Of a DNA stretch of 64,000 nt, positions 1-8,848 are shown one piece after another. The number at the start of each line of letters is the position of its first letter. Position 1 is the first letter of the stretch. Under the pieces are notes generated by a model. It saw nothing but the letters and a program-made list of their open reading frames with translations, was not told the DNA's origin and did not search any database. Location of the stretch: NCBI RefSeq assembly GCF_963675305.1, contig NZ_OY776147.1, forward strand, positions 2,294,001-2,358,000, written 5' to 3'. Origin of the DNA: an uncultured Hyphomonas sp. (GTDB lineage Bacteria > Pseudomonadota > Alphaproteobacteria > Caulobacterales > Hyphomonadaceae). The position numbers were made by a program, and so were the translations under genes.

Positions 1-1901
1 GGACGGTCTTCCAGGATGCGGAAGATCTCCTCGAAATCGCCCCGCTGCATCGGCAGCAGCTTGTCGAGCGAAGCGCGGCGGCCTGCCACATCGTTCGACA
101 GGATCATCGCCCGGACTTCCGGAATGCGCGCTTCATCGAAGAACATATGCTCGGTACGGCAGAGGCCGATGCCTTCTGCGCCGAACTCGACAGCCGTCTG
201 CGTGTCGAGCGGCGTTTCCGCATTGGCGCGCACTTTCAGGCGGCGGGCCGCATCGGCCCAGGCCATCAGTGTACCGAAGTCACCCGACAGGTCCGGCTGA
301 ACCATGTCCACAGCGCCCAACATCACCTGGCCGGTCGCGCCGTCCACAGTGATCACTTCGCCTTTCTTTACTTCACGGCCCATGACACGGAACACGCCCG
401 CCTTGCCATCGACCTGGAGGCCGCCGGCACCGCAGACGCAAGGCCGCCCCATGCCGCGGGCCACAACGGCGGCGTGGCTGGTCATGCCGCCGCGGGCGGT
501 CACGATCCCGCGGGCTGCGTGCATGCCCTTGATGTCTTCCGGGCTCGTCTCGACACGGACGAGAATGACGTCCTCGCCTTTCTCCGCCCACTGGAAGGCT
601 TCGTCAGAATCGAACACAACCTTGCCGACCGCTGCGCCGGGGCTGGCCGGCAGGCCAACGACCAGCACGTCGCGCGCCGCGTCTTCGGAGATGGTCGGGT
701 GCAGCAGCTGGTCCAGCTGTGCCGGCATCAGGCGCAGCACGGCCTCATTCTCGGTGATCAGGCCTTCGCGGGCCATGTCCACGGCGATCTTGAGCGCGGC
801 AGAAGCGGTACGTTTTCCGCTCCGCGTCTGCAGCATGTAGAGATTGCCGTCCTCGACGGTGAATTCGAGGTCCTGCATGTCCTTGTAGTGACGCTCCAGC
901 GTGTTCGCGACATCGCGCAGCTGGGCGTAGACTTCCGGCATGGCCTCTTCCAGCGGAGCATCTTCAGAGCCCAGCGTGTCGGCCCGTTCGCGCGAGATCG
1001 GGGCCGGGGTGCGGATGCCCGCCACCACGTCCTCGCCCTGCGCATTGATCAGGTATTCGCCATAAAAAATCGGATCGCCATTCGACGGGTCGCGCGTGAA
1101 GGCAACGCCCGTGGCGGAGGTTTCGCCAAGATTGCCGAACACCATGGCCTGCACGTTCACCGCCGTGCCCCACTCGGCCGGGATGTCGTTCAGCTTGCGA
1201 TAGGTGATCGCACGGTCGTTCATCCAGGAGCCGAACACGGCCGAGATGGCGCCCCAAAGCTGCTCTTTCGGGTCTTCCGGGAACGGCTTGCCCAACTCTT
1301 TCTCGACGGCTTCCTTGTAGAGCACGATGATCTTCTTCCAGTCATCGGCGCTCATGTCAGTGTCGAGGTCGATGCCCTGGCGGTCCTTGTACTCGTCGAG
1401 CAGGTGCTCGAACTCATCATGGCTGATGCCCAGCACGACGTTGGAATACATCTGAATGAAGCGGCGATAGCTGTCATAGGCGAAGCGCTCACCGGCTTTC
1501 TTGGCGAGGCCGGCGGCCGAGGCTTCGTTGAGGCCGAGGTTCAGCACCGTGTCCATCATGCCCGGCATCGAAGCGCGGGCGCCCGAGCGCACGGAGACCA
1601 GCAGCGGGTTTTCCGGATCGCCGAAGCCCTTGCCGGACTTCTTCTCGAGATCGGCCAGCGCCTGATCCACCTGAGGCGCGAGCGTCGAGGGATATTCCCG
1701 TTCCAGCTCGTAATAGGCGGTGCAGACAGCGGTGGAGATCGTAAAGCCCGGCGGCACCGGCAGGCCCAGCTTGGCCATTTCGGCGAGGTTTGCGCCCTTG
1801 CCGCCCAGCAAATTCTTCATGGAAGCGTCGCCATCGGCGGTGCCCCCGCCGAATGCGTAAACCCAGGTTTCTTCCGCGTGCTTCAGTGCTGCTTCACCCA
1901 T
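1..1901 (-). CDS. ppdK: Pyruvate, phosphate dikinase (N-terminal 633 residues, cut by window edge)
   Basis: PPDK interconverts pyruvate, ATP and phosphate with phosphoenolpyruvate, AMP and pyrophosphate in the cytoplasm. The N-terminus carries the family's FGGG and GGKGANLAEM segments of the ATP-grasp domain, followed by LGLPVPPGFTIST. The phosphohistidine domain is visible on the minus strand near 430-500 as RGGMTSHAAVVARGMG, whose His is the swivelling phospho-carrier. The family is about 890 residues, so roughly the last 250, including most of the PEP-binding barrel, lie beyond position 1. The start ATG at 1901 has GAGGA five bases upstream. It is the last gene of a long minus-strand series and follows glyS after a 216-base gap. 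No frameshift is seen. Confidence is high for the family; the reaction direction in vivo cannot be told. Confidence 0.95.
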   Translation of the reverse strand, partial: MGEAALKHAEETWVYAFGGGTADGDASMKNLLGGKGANLAEMAKLGLPVPPGFTISTAVCTAYYELEREYPSTLAPQVDQALADLEKKSGKGFGDPENPLLVSVRSGARASMPGMMDTVLNLGLNEASAAGLAKKAGERFAYDSYRRFIQMYSNVVLGISHDEFEHLLDEYKDRQGIDLDTDMSADDWKKIIVLYKEAVEKELGKPFPEDPKEQLWGAISAVFGSWMNDRAITYRKLNDIPAEWGTAVNVQAMVFGNLGETSATGVAFTRDPSNGDPIFYGEYLINAQGEDVVAGIRTPAPISRERADTLGSEDAPLEEAMPEVYAQLRDVANTLERHYKDMQDLEFTVEDGNLYMLQTRSGKRTASAALKIAVDMAREGLITENEAVLRLMPAQLDQLLHPTISEDAARDVLVVGLPASPGAAVGKVVFDSDEAFQWAEKGEDVILVRVETSPEDIKGMHAARGIVTARGGMTSHAAVVARGMGRPCVCGAGGLQVDGKAGVFRVMGREVKKGEVITVDGATGQVMLGAVDMVQPDLSGDFGTLMAWADAARRLKVRANAETPLDTQTAVEFGAEGIGLCRTEHMFFDEARIPEVRAMILSNDVAGRRASLDKLLPMQRGDFEEIFRILEDR

Positions 1902-2117
1902 GGTGTCCTCTTCAGTTATCTGCGCGCGTCTCTGCATGCCCGCTCGCGCGCGAGGGGATTGCAAGTCCTATGCTGCATCGCAACGCCAATGGCCAGCGGC
2001 TGAAAGGTCGCTTATGCCCTGACAACGTTGTTTTGCGTCACATAGCTGTATCAAATGGCACAGCCCCGCGTCACCCGGGGAAAATCTGTTCCGAAGCGGC
2101 ACGCCGTGCCGCCGGGA

Positions 2118-4586
2118 TCAGCCTTCGATCTGAGAGAAATCGGCCACGCGGTGCAGCGTGTCGCGGATATCGGCCAGCAAGGCGAGGCGATTCGCGCGGA
2201 CTGCTTCATCCTCGACGTTCACCATGACCTCCTCGAAGAAGGCATCGACCGGGCCGCGCAGCTTGGCGAGTTCGGTCATCACGGTCTCGAAGTCCTCTTT
2301 CTTGAGAGGCTCTTCGATATCGTGGCGCACCTGGCCGAGCGTCTGGTGCAGGTGGATCTCTTCCTCCGCCCCGGCATCGATCAGCGCGCCATCGACGATG
2401 AGATGGTCAGGCAGCGCGCCTTTCTTCTCCTCGGCCTTGAGGATGTTCGCGGCCCGCTTGTAACCCGCCAGCAGGTTCGCCCCGTCTTCCGTGCCGAGGA
2501 AGGCGCCGAGCGCTTCGACGCGCTTGGTGATGAGTACGAGATCGTCTTCACCGAGCGCGAACACGGCATCGATCAGGTCGTGGCGCTGGCCCTGATCTCG
2601 GAGGTACTGTTTCAGGCGATCGGCGAAGAAGGAGAGGAGGTCCTGCACATCAGAATCGATCACCGCCTGTATGCGCCCCGGTATCCTAGCAAACATCTCA
2701 TGGTCGGGAGAAAGAGTGTCAGCTCGACGAAACGAGACGCCACCGTACATATTTCGAACGGCTGACCATATGGGCTTTGCCTCGGAGATTGCCGCTCCTA
2801 GCTCAGTACCAGCAGTCATGAAATCCACTGGGTTGTCGCTACTGATTGTCGGATGCCCACCGTCCTCACTGGGCGTTGCGGCCAGATGCAACTGCTTGTC
2901 GGCCTCTATCATCCGCTTCTTCAATTGATGCGGGAAGAGCCGTCCGAAGAACGGTGCATTGAGTAACGAAGATATATCGACATGCCATAGTTTGAATGGA
3001 TCCGGTTTTTCGCTGTCCCATTCACCTGCCAACGTCCAATCGGCTTTCTGCAATGGCATGTCGTCAATTGCTTCGATGAACGCACTGTTCAAATGCTCTT
3101 TGAGTGAGACTCGAACTTCATTCTCAATCAGTATCCGCACCACGCCCAGCGCTGCGCGGCGGAGCGCGAACGGGTCTTTCGAGCCGGTTGGTTTCTCGTC
3201 GATGGCCCAGAAGCCGACCAGTGTGTCGAGCTTGTCAGCGAGCGCGACGGCGATGCCTACAGGGTCAGTCGGCACGTTGTCGCTCGGGCCTTGGGGTTTG
3301 TAGTGATCGCGGATCGCGTCGGCGACGGCAGCGGGCTCGCCCGCTTCCAGCGCGTAGTAGCGGCCCATCACACCCTGCAATTCCGGGAATTCGCCGACCA
3401 TCTCTGACACGAGGTCCGCCTTGGCGAGGCGCGCGGCACGTTCGGCAAGGTCCGGATCGGCGCCCACTTTCGGCGCGAGTTCCCGCGCCAGCGCGGCCAC
3501 GCGCTCCACCTTGTCGCCCAACGAGCCAAGCTCTGCCTTGAAGGCAATCGTCGACAGCTTCTTCGCCATCTCGTCCAGCGGCTTCGCCTTGTCGAGATCC
3601 CAGAAGAAACGCGCATCGTCGAGGCGGGCGGAGAGGACGCGGGAGTTCCCCTCGGCCAGCTTCTTGCCGCCATCGGCCGCGTCGATGTTCGCCACCACGA
3701 TGAAGTGCGGCGCGAGCTTGCCGGTCTTCGCATCGTTCACGGCGAAGTATTTCTGGTGCGTCCGCATCGACAGCTGGATCACTTCCGGCGGCAGGGTCAG
3801 GAAGTCCGGGTCCATGTCGCCCAGCACGACGACCGGCCATTCGGCGAGGCCGGTGACTTCTTCCAAGAGGCCCAGATCCTCGATCCAGTCGAGCCCCGCC
3901 TTGGCGCAGACGTCCTGAATACCCTTGCGGATAACTTCCCGGCGGTCGGCCCGCGTCAGCTTCACATGGCCGGCGCCTTCGAGCTGTTTGGAATAGTCTT
4001 CCCAGCCGGTCACCGTGTACGGCCCGCGGCCATGCACGCGGTGGCCTTCCACCTGATTGCCGCTGGCGATGCCGTCCACGTCGAACGGCACGACCTTGCC
4101 ATCCAGCACGCAGGTGATCCGCTGCAGCGGGCGCACCCAGCGCAGGTCTCCCGTGCCCCAGCGCATGGATTTCGGCCAGTGGAAGCCGCGGATGATGGCG
4201 GGCACCGCCTCGGCGATGATGTCCGTCGCGTCCCGTCCCGGCGTCTCGATCACGGCGACATAGAAATCGCCCTTCTTCGGATCGGAGCGCACTTCAGCCT
4301 GGCTGATGTCGCTGAGGCCGGCGCCGCGCAGGAAGCCTTCGACGGCCTTGTCCGGCGCGCCGACCTTCGGGCCCTTGCGCTCTTCCTTCACGTCCGCCGA
4401 GCGCTCGCTGAGGCCGGTGATTGAGACGGTGAGGCGGCGCGGACCGGAACAGGCGGCCAGCAGCTTCCATTTGAGACCGGCCTCTTTCAGGGCCTTCTCC
4501 ATGGCATCACGGAGGTCAGCCTCGGCCTTTGCCTGCATGCGCGCAGGAATTTCCTCGGAAAAGAGTTCTAGAAGCAGCTCAGCCAT
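2118..4586 (-). CDS. glyS: Glycine--tRNA ligase beta subunit with an unusual in-frame insert
   Basis: Beta chain of the bacterial alpha2beta2 glycyl-tRNA synthetase, which charges tRNA-Gly together with GlyQ (7873-8775). The N-terminus MAELLLELFSEEIPARMQ and the blocks DARFFWDLDKAKPLD, MGRYYALEAGE and DPFALRRAALG are typical of GlyS; the C-terminal part resembles the DALR-like anticodon-binding domain. The protein is 822 residues, while the family is usually about 690-700. The excess lies between about residues 493 and 644 (2655-3110), where GC drops to about 53 % by hand count against about 72 % in sampled flanking lines. The reading frame stays open throughout. I chose ATG 4586, preceded by AGGG, over the ATG at 4598, which has no ribosome site and adds four unconserved residues. 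Unusually, four accessory genes separate it from glyQ. Confidence 0.96.
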   Translation of the reverse strand: MAELLLELFSEEIPARMQAKAEADLRDAMEKALKEAGLKWKLLAACSGPRRLTVSITGLSERSADVKEERKGPKVGAPDKAVEGFLRGAGLSDISQAEVRSDPKKGDFYVAVIETPGRDATDIIAEAVPAIIRGFHWPKSMRWGTGDLRWVRPLQRITCVLDGKVVPFDVDGIASGNQVEGHRVHGRGPYTVTGWEDYSKQLEGAGHVKLTRADRREVIRKGIQDVCAKAGLDWIEDLGLLEEVTGLAEWPVVVLGDMDPDFLTLPPEVIQLSMRTHQKYFAVNDAKTGKLAPHFIVVANIDAADGGKKLAEGNSRVLSARLDDARFFWDLDKAKPLDEMAKKLSTIAFKAELGSLGDKVERVAALARELAPKVGADPDLAERAARLAKADLVSEMVGEFPELQGVMGRYYALEAGEPAAVADAIRDHYKPQGPSDNVPTDPVGIAVALADKLDTLVGFWAIDEKPTGSKDPFALRRAALGVVRILIENEVRVSLKEHLNSAFIEAIDDMPLQKADWTLAGEWDSEKPDPFKLWHVDISSLLNAPFFGRLFPHQLKKRMIEADKQLHLAATPSEDGGHPTISSDNPVDFMTAGTELGAAISEAKPIWSAVRNMYGGVSFRRADTLSPDHEMFARIPGRIQAVIDSDVQDLLSFFADRLKQYLRDQGQRHDLIDAVFALGEDDLVLITKRVEALGAFLGTEDGANLLAGYKRAANILKAEEKKGALPDHLIVDGALIDAGAEEEIHLHQTLGQVRHDIEEPLKKEDFETVMTELAKLRGPVDAFFEEVMVNVEDEAVRANRLALLADIRDTLHRVADFSQIEG

Positions 4587-4679
4587 AATGCCCTGCATTG
4601 GTCAGGAAAGATAAAGACCGCCACGGCTTACAGGCGCCCGCACATGGGTCAAGCGGCAGGTCTGTAGTTCGGCCCGGTT

Positions 4680-6575
4680 TCAGGGGGACAGGTCAGCGCT
4701 TTCCTCGCGTGCAAACTCCGTCTCGAAGGTCAGTTTCCACAATTGGAGGTGCGCGCCTTTCATGGCGGCGGCGACCATTTGCCCATCCGGCGAGAACACG
4801 GCCCAGTTCGCCCCGAAGGCGCCAAGGTCCTGGATTTTCGCCAGCATCGCGCCGTTCCGCGCGTCCCATAGCCGGGCGGACAGGTCATCCGCGCTGGTGA
4901 CCACCATTTCGCCATCAGGACTGAACGCGGCATTCCACAAGGGCCCGTCATGGCCTTCGAGTTCAATCGGGTCGCCGGTATCGCTCCAGATGCGGGCCGT
5001 CCCGTCGGCAGAGGCGACCAGAACCCGGTCAGCCGTGGCATCGGACTCCGCATAGGTCGCCGGAACCGGACCGGACTCGATCGTGCGGACCAGTTCGCCA
5101 TTGCTCGAATTGAACAGCCGCACCGTGCCATCATTCGACGCGGTCAACAGCCGGTTGCCCAGCGGGCTGTAATGAACGGACCGTACCGCCGAGGAATGCG
5201 TATCGATCCGGAAGGCCTCTTCACCAGTCGCCACCTCCCACACCCGTACGGTGCCATCATAGGACGCGGTCACCACGCGTTCGCCATCCGGGCTGAAATC
5301 GGCGAACGAGACGTCGTCCGTATGCCCGGTCAGCACCCGAACCGGCGGGCCGCCGACCGAGCGCCAGATCCGGGCCGTATCATCCTGAGAGGCCGTCACG
5401 ACATATTCCTCGTCCGGGCTGAACTGCACGGACAGGACGGGTTCGGTGTGGCCCTCCAGCACAGTCAGCTCGCCGAACTCGGAAGGGGACCTGCCCACCA
5501 CCCAGATCCGCGCTGTCTTGTCAGCTGACGCGCTGGCCAGGAACCGGCCGCTCGGGCTGTAGTCGAGGCCGTAGACCTCGTCGGTGTGGCCCTGAAGGTC
5601 GTCATACCAGGAGGCGGATTTGAGCTTCAGGCGCTCCATCGCGCAGGGCGGATTGGAGAGGTAACGCTCGGCAACGGCGGCAAACTTGCCGTCCGGATAT
5701 TTCTCAAGATGCTCGCTGTATTTCGCGCAGACGTCCATCTGAACGTAGCCAGCGCTGGAAATGTAGATCCAGTCCTTCTCTTCCTGATCCAGTTCACCGA
5801 ACTGGCAATCTCCGGAAAAGCAGAAGCGCGGGTCCACATCGGAATACACCGCCGGTTTCTGCGCATGCTCCACACTGGCAGCGAGTTCGGCCACTTCCTC
5901 GCTGGCTTCCCCCACAGCAAACGAAAGAGGAAAGTTCGGATCCTTCAGTTTCGGCAATAGGCTGCGCGTAAAGACCGAATACGGCGCATCATCTTCCGGG
6001 CCGAGCCGGTCGAGCGCCATCTGGTTGGCCCCGGCGGCATAGACGACGAGCGTATCGCTGGTGATACCTGTGCGCGCCATACCCTTGGTCATGCTGCGTG
6101 TGCCGGTGTCGAACGGATTGTCCCGGCAGGCATCGATGACCGCGAACACCATTTCCGGCTGACGGGCGCGGATTTCGTCGAGCACTTCCTCGCTCAGCGA
6201 GATCGTCCGCTTGCGCAGGCCCAGCAGGGAGCTGTGATACGGCGCATCCGACAAAGCGAGATAGTTCTGCCCGCCATCCGACCAGCCATGGCCCGAGAAG
6301 ATAAAGGCCACCCGGTCGCCCGGCTGGATTGTCTGCAGGAAGGCATCGAACTGTTCCAGGAATGCATCCGTATCCGGGTTGATCAGCGGCGTGACCTCGA
6401 AGCCCAGATCATCGGCAAACACGCCGGAATAGCCGTTCGCATCGCCCACCGTTTTCTGCAGATCCGTCAGTTCGGCATACTCACCCACCCCCACGATCAG
6501 GGCACGATTGGTTTGCGCGGCCGCCGTCAGTGCGAGGCAGGCCGAAATCAACAGCAGGCAAACCGTCCGGAACAT
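4680..6575 (-). CDS. Secreted caspase-like (peptidase C14) protein with WD40 propeller
   Basis: A 631-residue protein: signal peptide at residues 1-21 (MFRTVCLLLISACLALTAAA), caspase-like p20 domain at about 25-260, and seven WD40-type blades at about 325-620, enough for one full propeller. The catalytic dyad is visible as His in FIFSGHGWSDGG and Cys in VIDACRDNPF. The blades repeat the pattern GH...V...FSPDG...T/S-A-S-D-TARIW. Start ATG 6575 has GGGAGGAA eight bases upstream; in-frame upstream codons lack a ribosome site and would bury the signal peptide. Caspase homologues with WD40 repeats are known in bacteria, where they cleave after Arg/Lys or Asp and are mostly of unknown role. Export to the periplasm is inferred from the signal peptide. 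It lies 93 bases upstream of glyS on the same strand, so cotranscription is possible. The propeller probably recruits a partner or substrate. Confidence 0.9.
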   Translation of the reverse strand: MFRTVCLLLISACLALTAAAQTNRALIVGVGEYAELTDLQKTVGDANGYSGVFADDLGFEVTPLINPDTDAFLEQFDAFLQTIQPGDRVAFIFSGHGWSDGGQNYLALSDAPYHSSLLGLRKRTISLSEEVLDEIRARQPEMVFAVIDACRDNPFDTGTRSMTKGMARTGITSDTLVVYAAGANQMALDRLGPEDDAPYSVFTRSLLPKLKDPNFPLSFAVGEASEEVAELAASVEHAQKPAVYSDVDPRFCFSGDCQFGELDQEEKDWIYISSAGYVQMDVCAKYSEHLEKYPDGKFAAVAERYLSNPPCAMERLKLKSASWYDDLQGHTDEVYGLDYSPSGRFLASASADKTARIWVVGRSPSEFGELTVLEGHTEPVLSVQFSPDEEYVVTASQDDTARIWRSVGGPPVRVLTGHTDDVSFADFSPDGERVVTASYDGTVRVWEVATGEEAFRIDTHSSAVRSVHYSPLGNRLLTASNDGTVRLFNSSNGELVRTIESGPVPATYAESDATADRVLVASADGTARIWSDTGDPIELEGHDGPLWNAAFSPDGEMVVTSADDLSARLWDARNGAMLAKIQDLGAFGANWAVFSPDGQMVAAAMKGAHLQLWKLTFETEFAREESADLSP

Positions 6576-6627
6576 CTGAATTCCTCCCACGGCGGAGAGG
6601 TTACCCCGATGCCCGCGGGGGACCAAG

Positions 6628-6870
6628 TCAAAGCTTGCTATGGCTGCCGTCGCACAGGGGGCTCTTGCCGGTGCGTTTGCAGGCGCAGAAGAAAACCTTG
6701 CCGCTTTTCTGCGCTTCCCAGCCCTGCGGGACGAATTCCGTGCCCTTATGGCTGCCATCGCAGAAGGGCTGGGTCTTCGACCGCCCGCAGGCGCACCACC
6801 AGTAGATCTTGCCTTCTTCGACCTCGACCGCGAGGGGCTCGCGCCCGCCGATTTCAGGTTGGTCTGCCAT
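6628..6870 (-). CDS. Double CDGSH-type iron-sulfur protein
   Basis: An 80-residue cytoplasmic protein with two CDGSH modules: CACGRSKTQPFCDGSH at about residues 26-41 and CACKRTGKSPLCDGSH at about 62-77. Each has the three Cys and one His that bind a [2Fe-2S] cluster in mitoNEET-like proteins, so two clusters per chain are expected. The redox partner is unknown. Start ATG 6870 follows GGAGGTGGAT; a GTG two codons earlier lies inside that ribosome site and is rejected. It sits 52 bases upstream of the caspase-like gene and shares its strand. Bacterial two-motif CDGSH proteins are common, so the family call is firm and the physiological role open. Confidence 0.9.
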   Translation of the reverse strand: MADQPEIGGREPLAVEVEEGKIYWWCACGRSKTQPFCDGSHKGTEFVPQGWEAQKSGKVFFCACKRTGKSPLCDGSHSKL

Positions 6871-6933
6871 ATCCACCTCCTGTTCTGTCCAGGATGGGCC
6901 CAGACTTACACGCCGGCGTTCATGGTTCCCGAT

Positions 6934-7308
6934 TTAACCGGCTTGTTCAACCCGTTCGACACCCCAGCCACCCGGCCTTGCGAGGCAATTCACGCGGTCG
7001 TCCACAGCCAGCAGGGTGCCCGGAGGAACAATGATCTCCATCCGCTCTCCGGAGTCGAATCTGACGATGACGGCCTGGGCCAGCCGCGTTCCGGGCGTGG
7101 AATTCATCAGCTGGGTGAGGTTTCCGGCGGACATGTCATCCGAATCCAGGCGGACGATCTTCCCGTCCGGCGCTGCAATCACATCCTGCACCTGTTCGAC
7201 CGTGCCCAGAAGAGAGCGAAACGCTGGCCCGACCGCTTGCCGAGCCTCAGCCGGGAAGCTCACACTCATCAGGATCAGCGCCAGTCCGGCGACGAAAATG
7301 CGGCGCAT
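6934..7308 (-). CDS. Exported protein of unknown function
   Basis: A 124-residue protein with a clear signal peptide (MRRIFVAGLALILMSVSFPAEA, cleavage expected after AEA). The mature part is about 100 residues, mixed beta in character, with repeated hydrophobic/acidic strands (KIVRLDSDDMS, AVIVRFDSGERMEIIVPPG) and one Cys. It resembles small periplasmic proteins of the outer-membrane lipoprotein SlyB-like or beta-barrel-linker style, but I do not recognise the family. ATG 7308 has AGGGAG seven bases upstream; in-frame codons further upstream, to 7443, lack a ribosome site. It lies between the DUF2314 lipoprotein and the CDGSH gene on the same strand. Confidence 0.75.
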   Translation of the reverse strand: MRRIFVAGLALILMSVSFPAEARQAVGPAFRSLLGTVEQVQDVIAAPDGKIVRLDSDDMSAGNLTQLMNSTPGTRLAQAVIVRFDSGERMEIIVPPGTLLAVDDRVNCLARPGGWGVERVEQAG

Positions 7309-7390
7309 CGGATGCTCCCTTTGATTGCAGATATTGCAATCCTGGAAGAAAATCATGACCAGATGGTGAAGACCGCTTCCGGACGCGAGT

Positions 7391-7876
7391 TCACGGCACC
7401 GGCGAGTCGTGGAACATGGCCCGGATGTTATCGATTTTGGCATCGGGCGCCAAATTCATCATGGCCCGCGTCGTGTAGGCCCCGCGGAATTTCCCGTCGT
7501 CCCGGAAGCGCCAGTCGGCGATTTGCTCCGGCCGGAAGGCAATCATGTCGCCGGCTTCCAGCCCGTCGCGGATCTCATGGTCTTCGGGAACGACCCCGGC
7601 ATAGTGCGCATCACCTGCCTGACGGATATCGACCAGCCAGACATGTTCTTCCGTGTACCGGTCAGACGTCGTCGTCACGTTGAGCGCGAAATCCGAATAG
7701 GCCGGATTGCCGGACTTAAGCGCATCCCAGAACACTGGCAGCGTCTCCCGCGCCTCCGCGACGGCCTCTTTCATTGCATTGTATTTGTAGAGGGGTGGCG
7801 GGCCTTCCTCGGCAACACGCTCCCCGCCGCAAGCGGCAATCAGGGCCAGTGCCAGGAAGAGACCGGCCGCCTTCAT
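7391..7876 (-). CDS. DUF2314 (YegJ-like) lipoprotein
   Basis: A 161-residue protein with a lipoprotein signal (MKAAGLFLALALIAACGG, Cys about residue 16) and a C-terminal DUF2314 domain. The segments EEHVWLVDI, AGDMIAFRPEQIADWRF and GKFRGAYTTRAMM match the usual EH-W, DW and G-YT pattern of YegJ-like proteins, whose function is unknown. Its ATG overlaps the glyQ stop as ATGA (7873-7876), so translation is probably coupled to glyQ. In-frame upstream starts lie inside glyQ and are rejected. Confidence 0.85.
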   Translation of the reverse strand: MKAAGLFLALALIAACGGERVAEEGPPPLYKYNAMKEAVAEARETLPVFWDALKSGNPAYSDFALNVTTTSDRYTEEHVWLVDIRQAGDAHYAGVVPEDHEIRDGLEAGDMIAFRPEQIADWRFRDDGKFRGAYTTRAMMNLAPDAKIDNIRAMFHDSPVP

Positions 7877-8775
7877 CCCCCGGCCCGAGCGTCTTCCTGC
7901 TCCGCCCATTGTTCGGCGGCGCCGCGGGCGAGGTCGCGGACGCGGCCGATATAGGCCTGCCGCTCGGTCGGGCTGATCGCGCCGCGGGCGTCGATCAGGT
8001 TGAACGTGTGCGAGGCTTTCAGCGCATAGTCATAGGCGGGCAGCGGCTTGCCTGCCGCGCGCAAGGCGTTCGACTGGTTCTCACAATCGGCAAACCAGCG
8101 CTTCAACATTTCGACGTCGGAGAATTCGAAGTTGAAGGCCGATTGCTGTTTCTCGTTTTCGAGGAACACATCGCCATAGCTGAGCGGAACCTCAGAGTCC
8201 GGATCATTGTAGGGCAGGTCGTAAACATTATCGACGCCGAAGACATACATGGCGAGGCGTTCGAGACCATAGGTCAGCTCGCCGGAAACAGGCCGCACAT
8301 CAAGCCCACCGACCTGCTGGAAATAGGTGTACTGGCTGACTTCCATCCCGTCGCACCAGACTTCCCAGCCGAGGCCCCAGGCGCCGACGGTCGGGTTCTC
8401 CCAGTCGTCTTCCACGAAGCGGATGTCGTGCACCGTCGGATCGATGCCGATCTTGTAGAGGCTGGTCAGGTAAAGATCCTGCAGGTTGTCCGGGTTCGGC
8501 TTCAGGATGACCTGAAACTGGTAGTAGTGGCCGAGGCGGTTCGGGTTCTCACCATAGCGGGCATCCTTCGGACGGCGCGACGGCTGGACGTAAGCGGCCC
8601 GCCAGTTCTTCGGCCCCAGCGCCCGCAGCACGGTGGCCGGGTGCAGCGTGCCCGCGCCGACTTCCATGTCGTAAGGCTGCAGCACGGCACAGCCCTGCTC
8701 CGCCCAGTAATTCTGCAGCGTCAGGATCAGGTCCTGGAAGGATTTCGGTTTCGCTTCGGCCTTGGGTGCGGACAT
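7873..8775 (-). CDS. glyQ: Glycine--tRNA ligase alpha subunit
   Basis: Catalytic alpha chain of glycyl-tRNA synthetase (class IIc), 300 residues, full length for the family. It begins with the conserved SFQDLILTLQNYWAEQGC and continues with QPYDMEVGAGTLHPATVLR, YVQPSRRPKDARYGENPNRL, and SGELTYGLERLAMY containing the class II motif 3 Arg. A short A/K/P-rich N-terminal extension (residues 2-11) is normal for alphaproteobacteria. The ATG at 8775 is preceded by GGAAGAGTG. It works with GlyS, whose gene is separated from it by four accessory genes on the same strand. Confidence 0.97.
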   Translation of the reverse strand: MSAPKAEAKPKSFQDLILTLQNYWAEQGCAVLQPYDMEVGAGTLHPATVLRALGPKNWRAAYVQPSRRPKDARYGENPNRLGHYYQFQVILKPNPDNLQDLYLTSLYKIGIDPTVHDIRFVEDDWENPTVGAWGLGWEVWCDGMEVSQYTYFQQVGGLDVRPVSGELTYGLERLAMYVFGVDNVYDLPYNDPDSEVPLSYGDVFLENEKQQSAFNFEFSDVEMLKRWFADCENQSNALRAAGKPLPAYDYALKASHTFNLIDARGAISPTERQAYIGRVRDLARGAAEQWAEQEDARAGG

Positions 8776-8848
8776 GTCACTCTTCCGGTGGAAAATTTCC
8801 CTGCCGGACTAGCCTCGCCGGCGCCGGGGCGCAAGCGCGACCGTGTGC

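Noticed and set aside
147..2003. A 618-residue open frame on the plus strand opposite ppdK
   Set aside because: It is the antisense of ppdK, which has clear PPDK motifs, and matches nothing I know. Long antisense frames are common in GC-rich genes.
2655..3110. An intein in GlyS
   Set aside because: The insert lacks an N-terminal Cys/Ser/Thr splice site and a C-terminal His-Asn, and no splicing blocks are seen.
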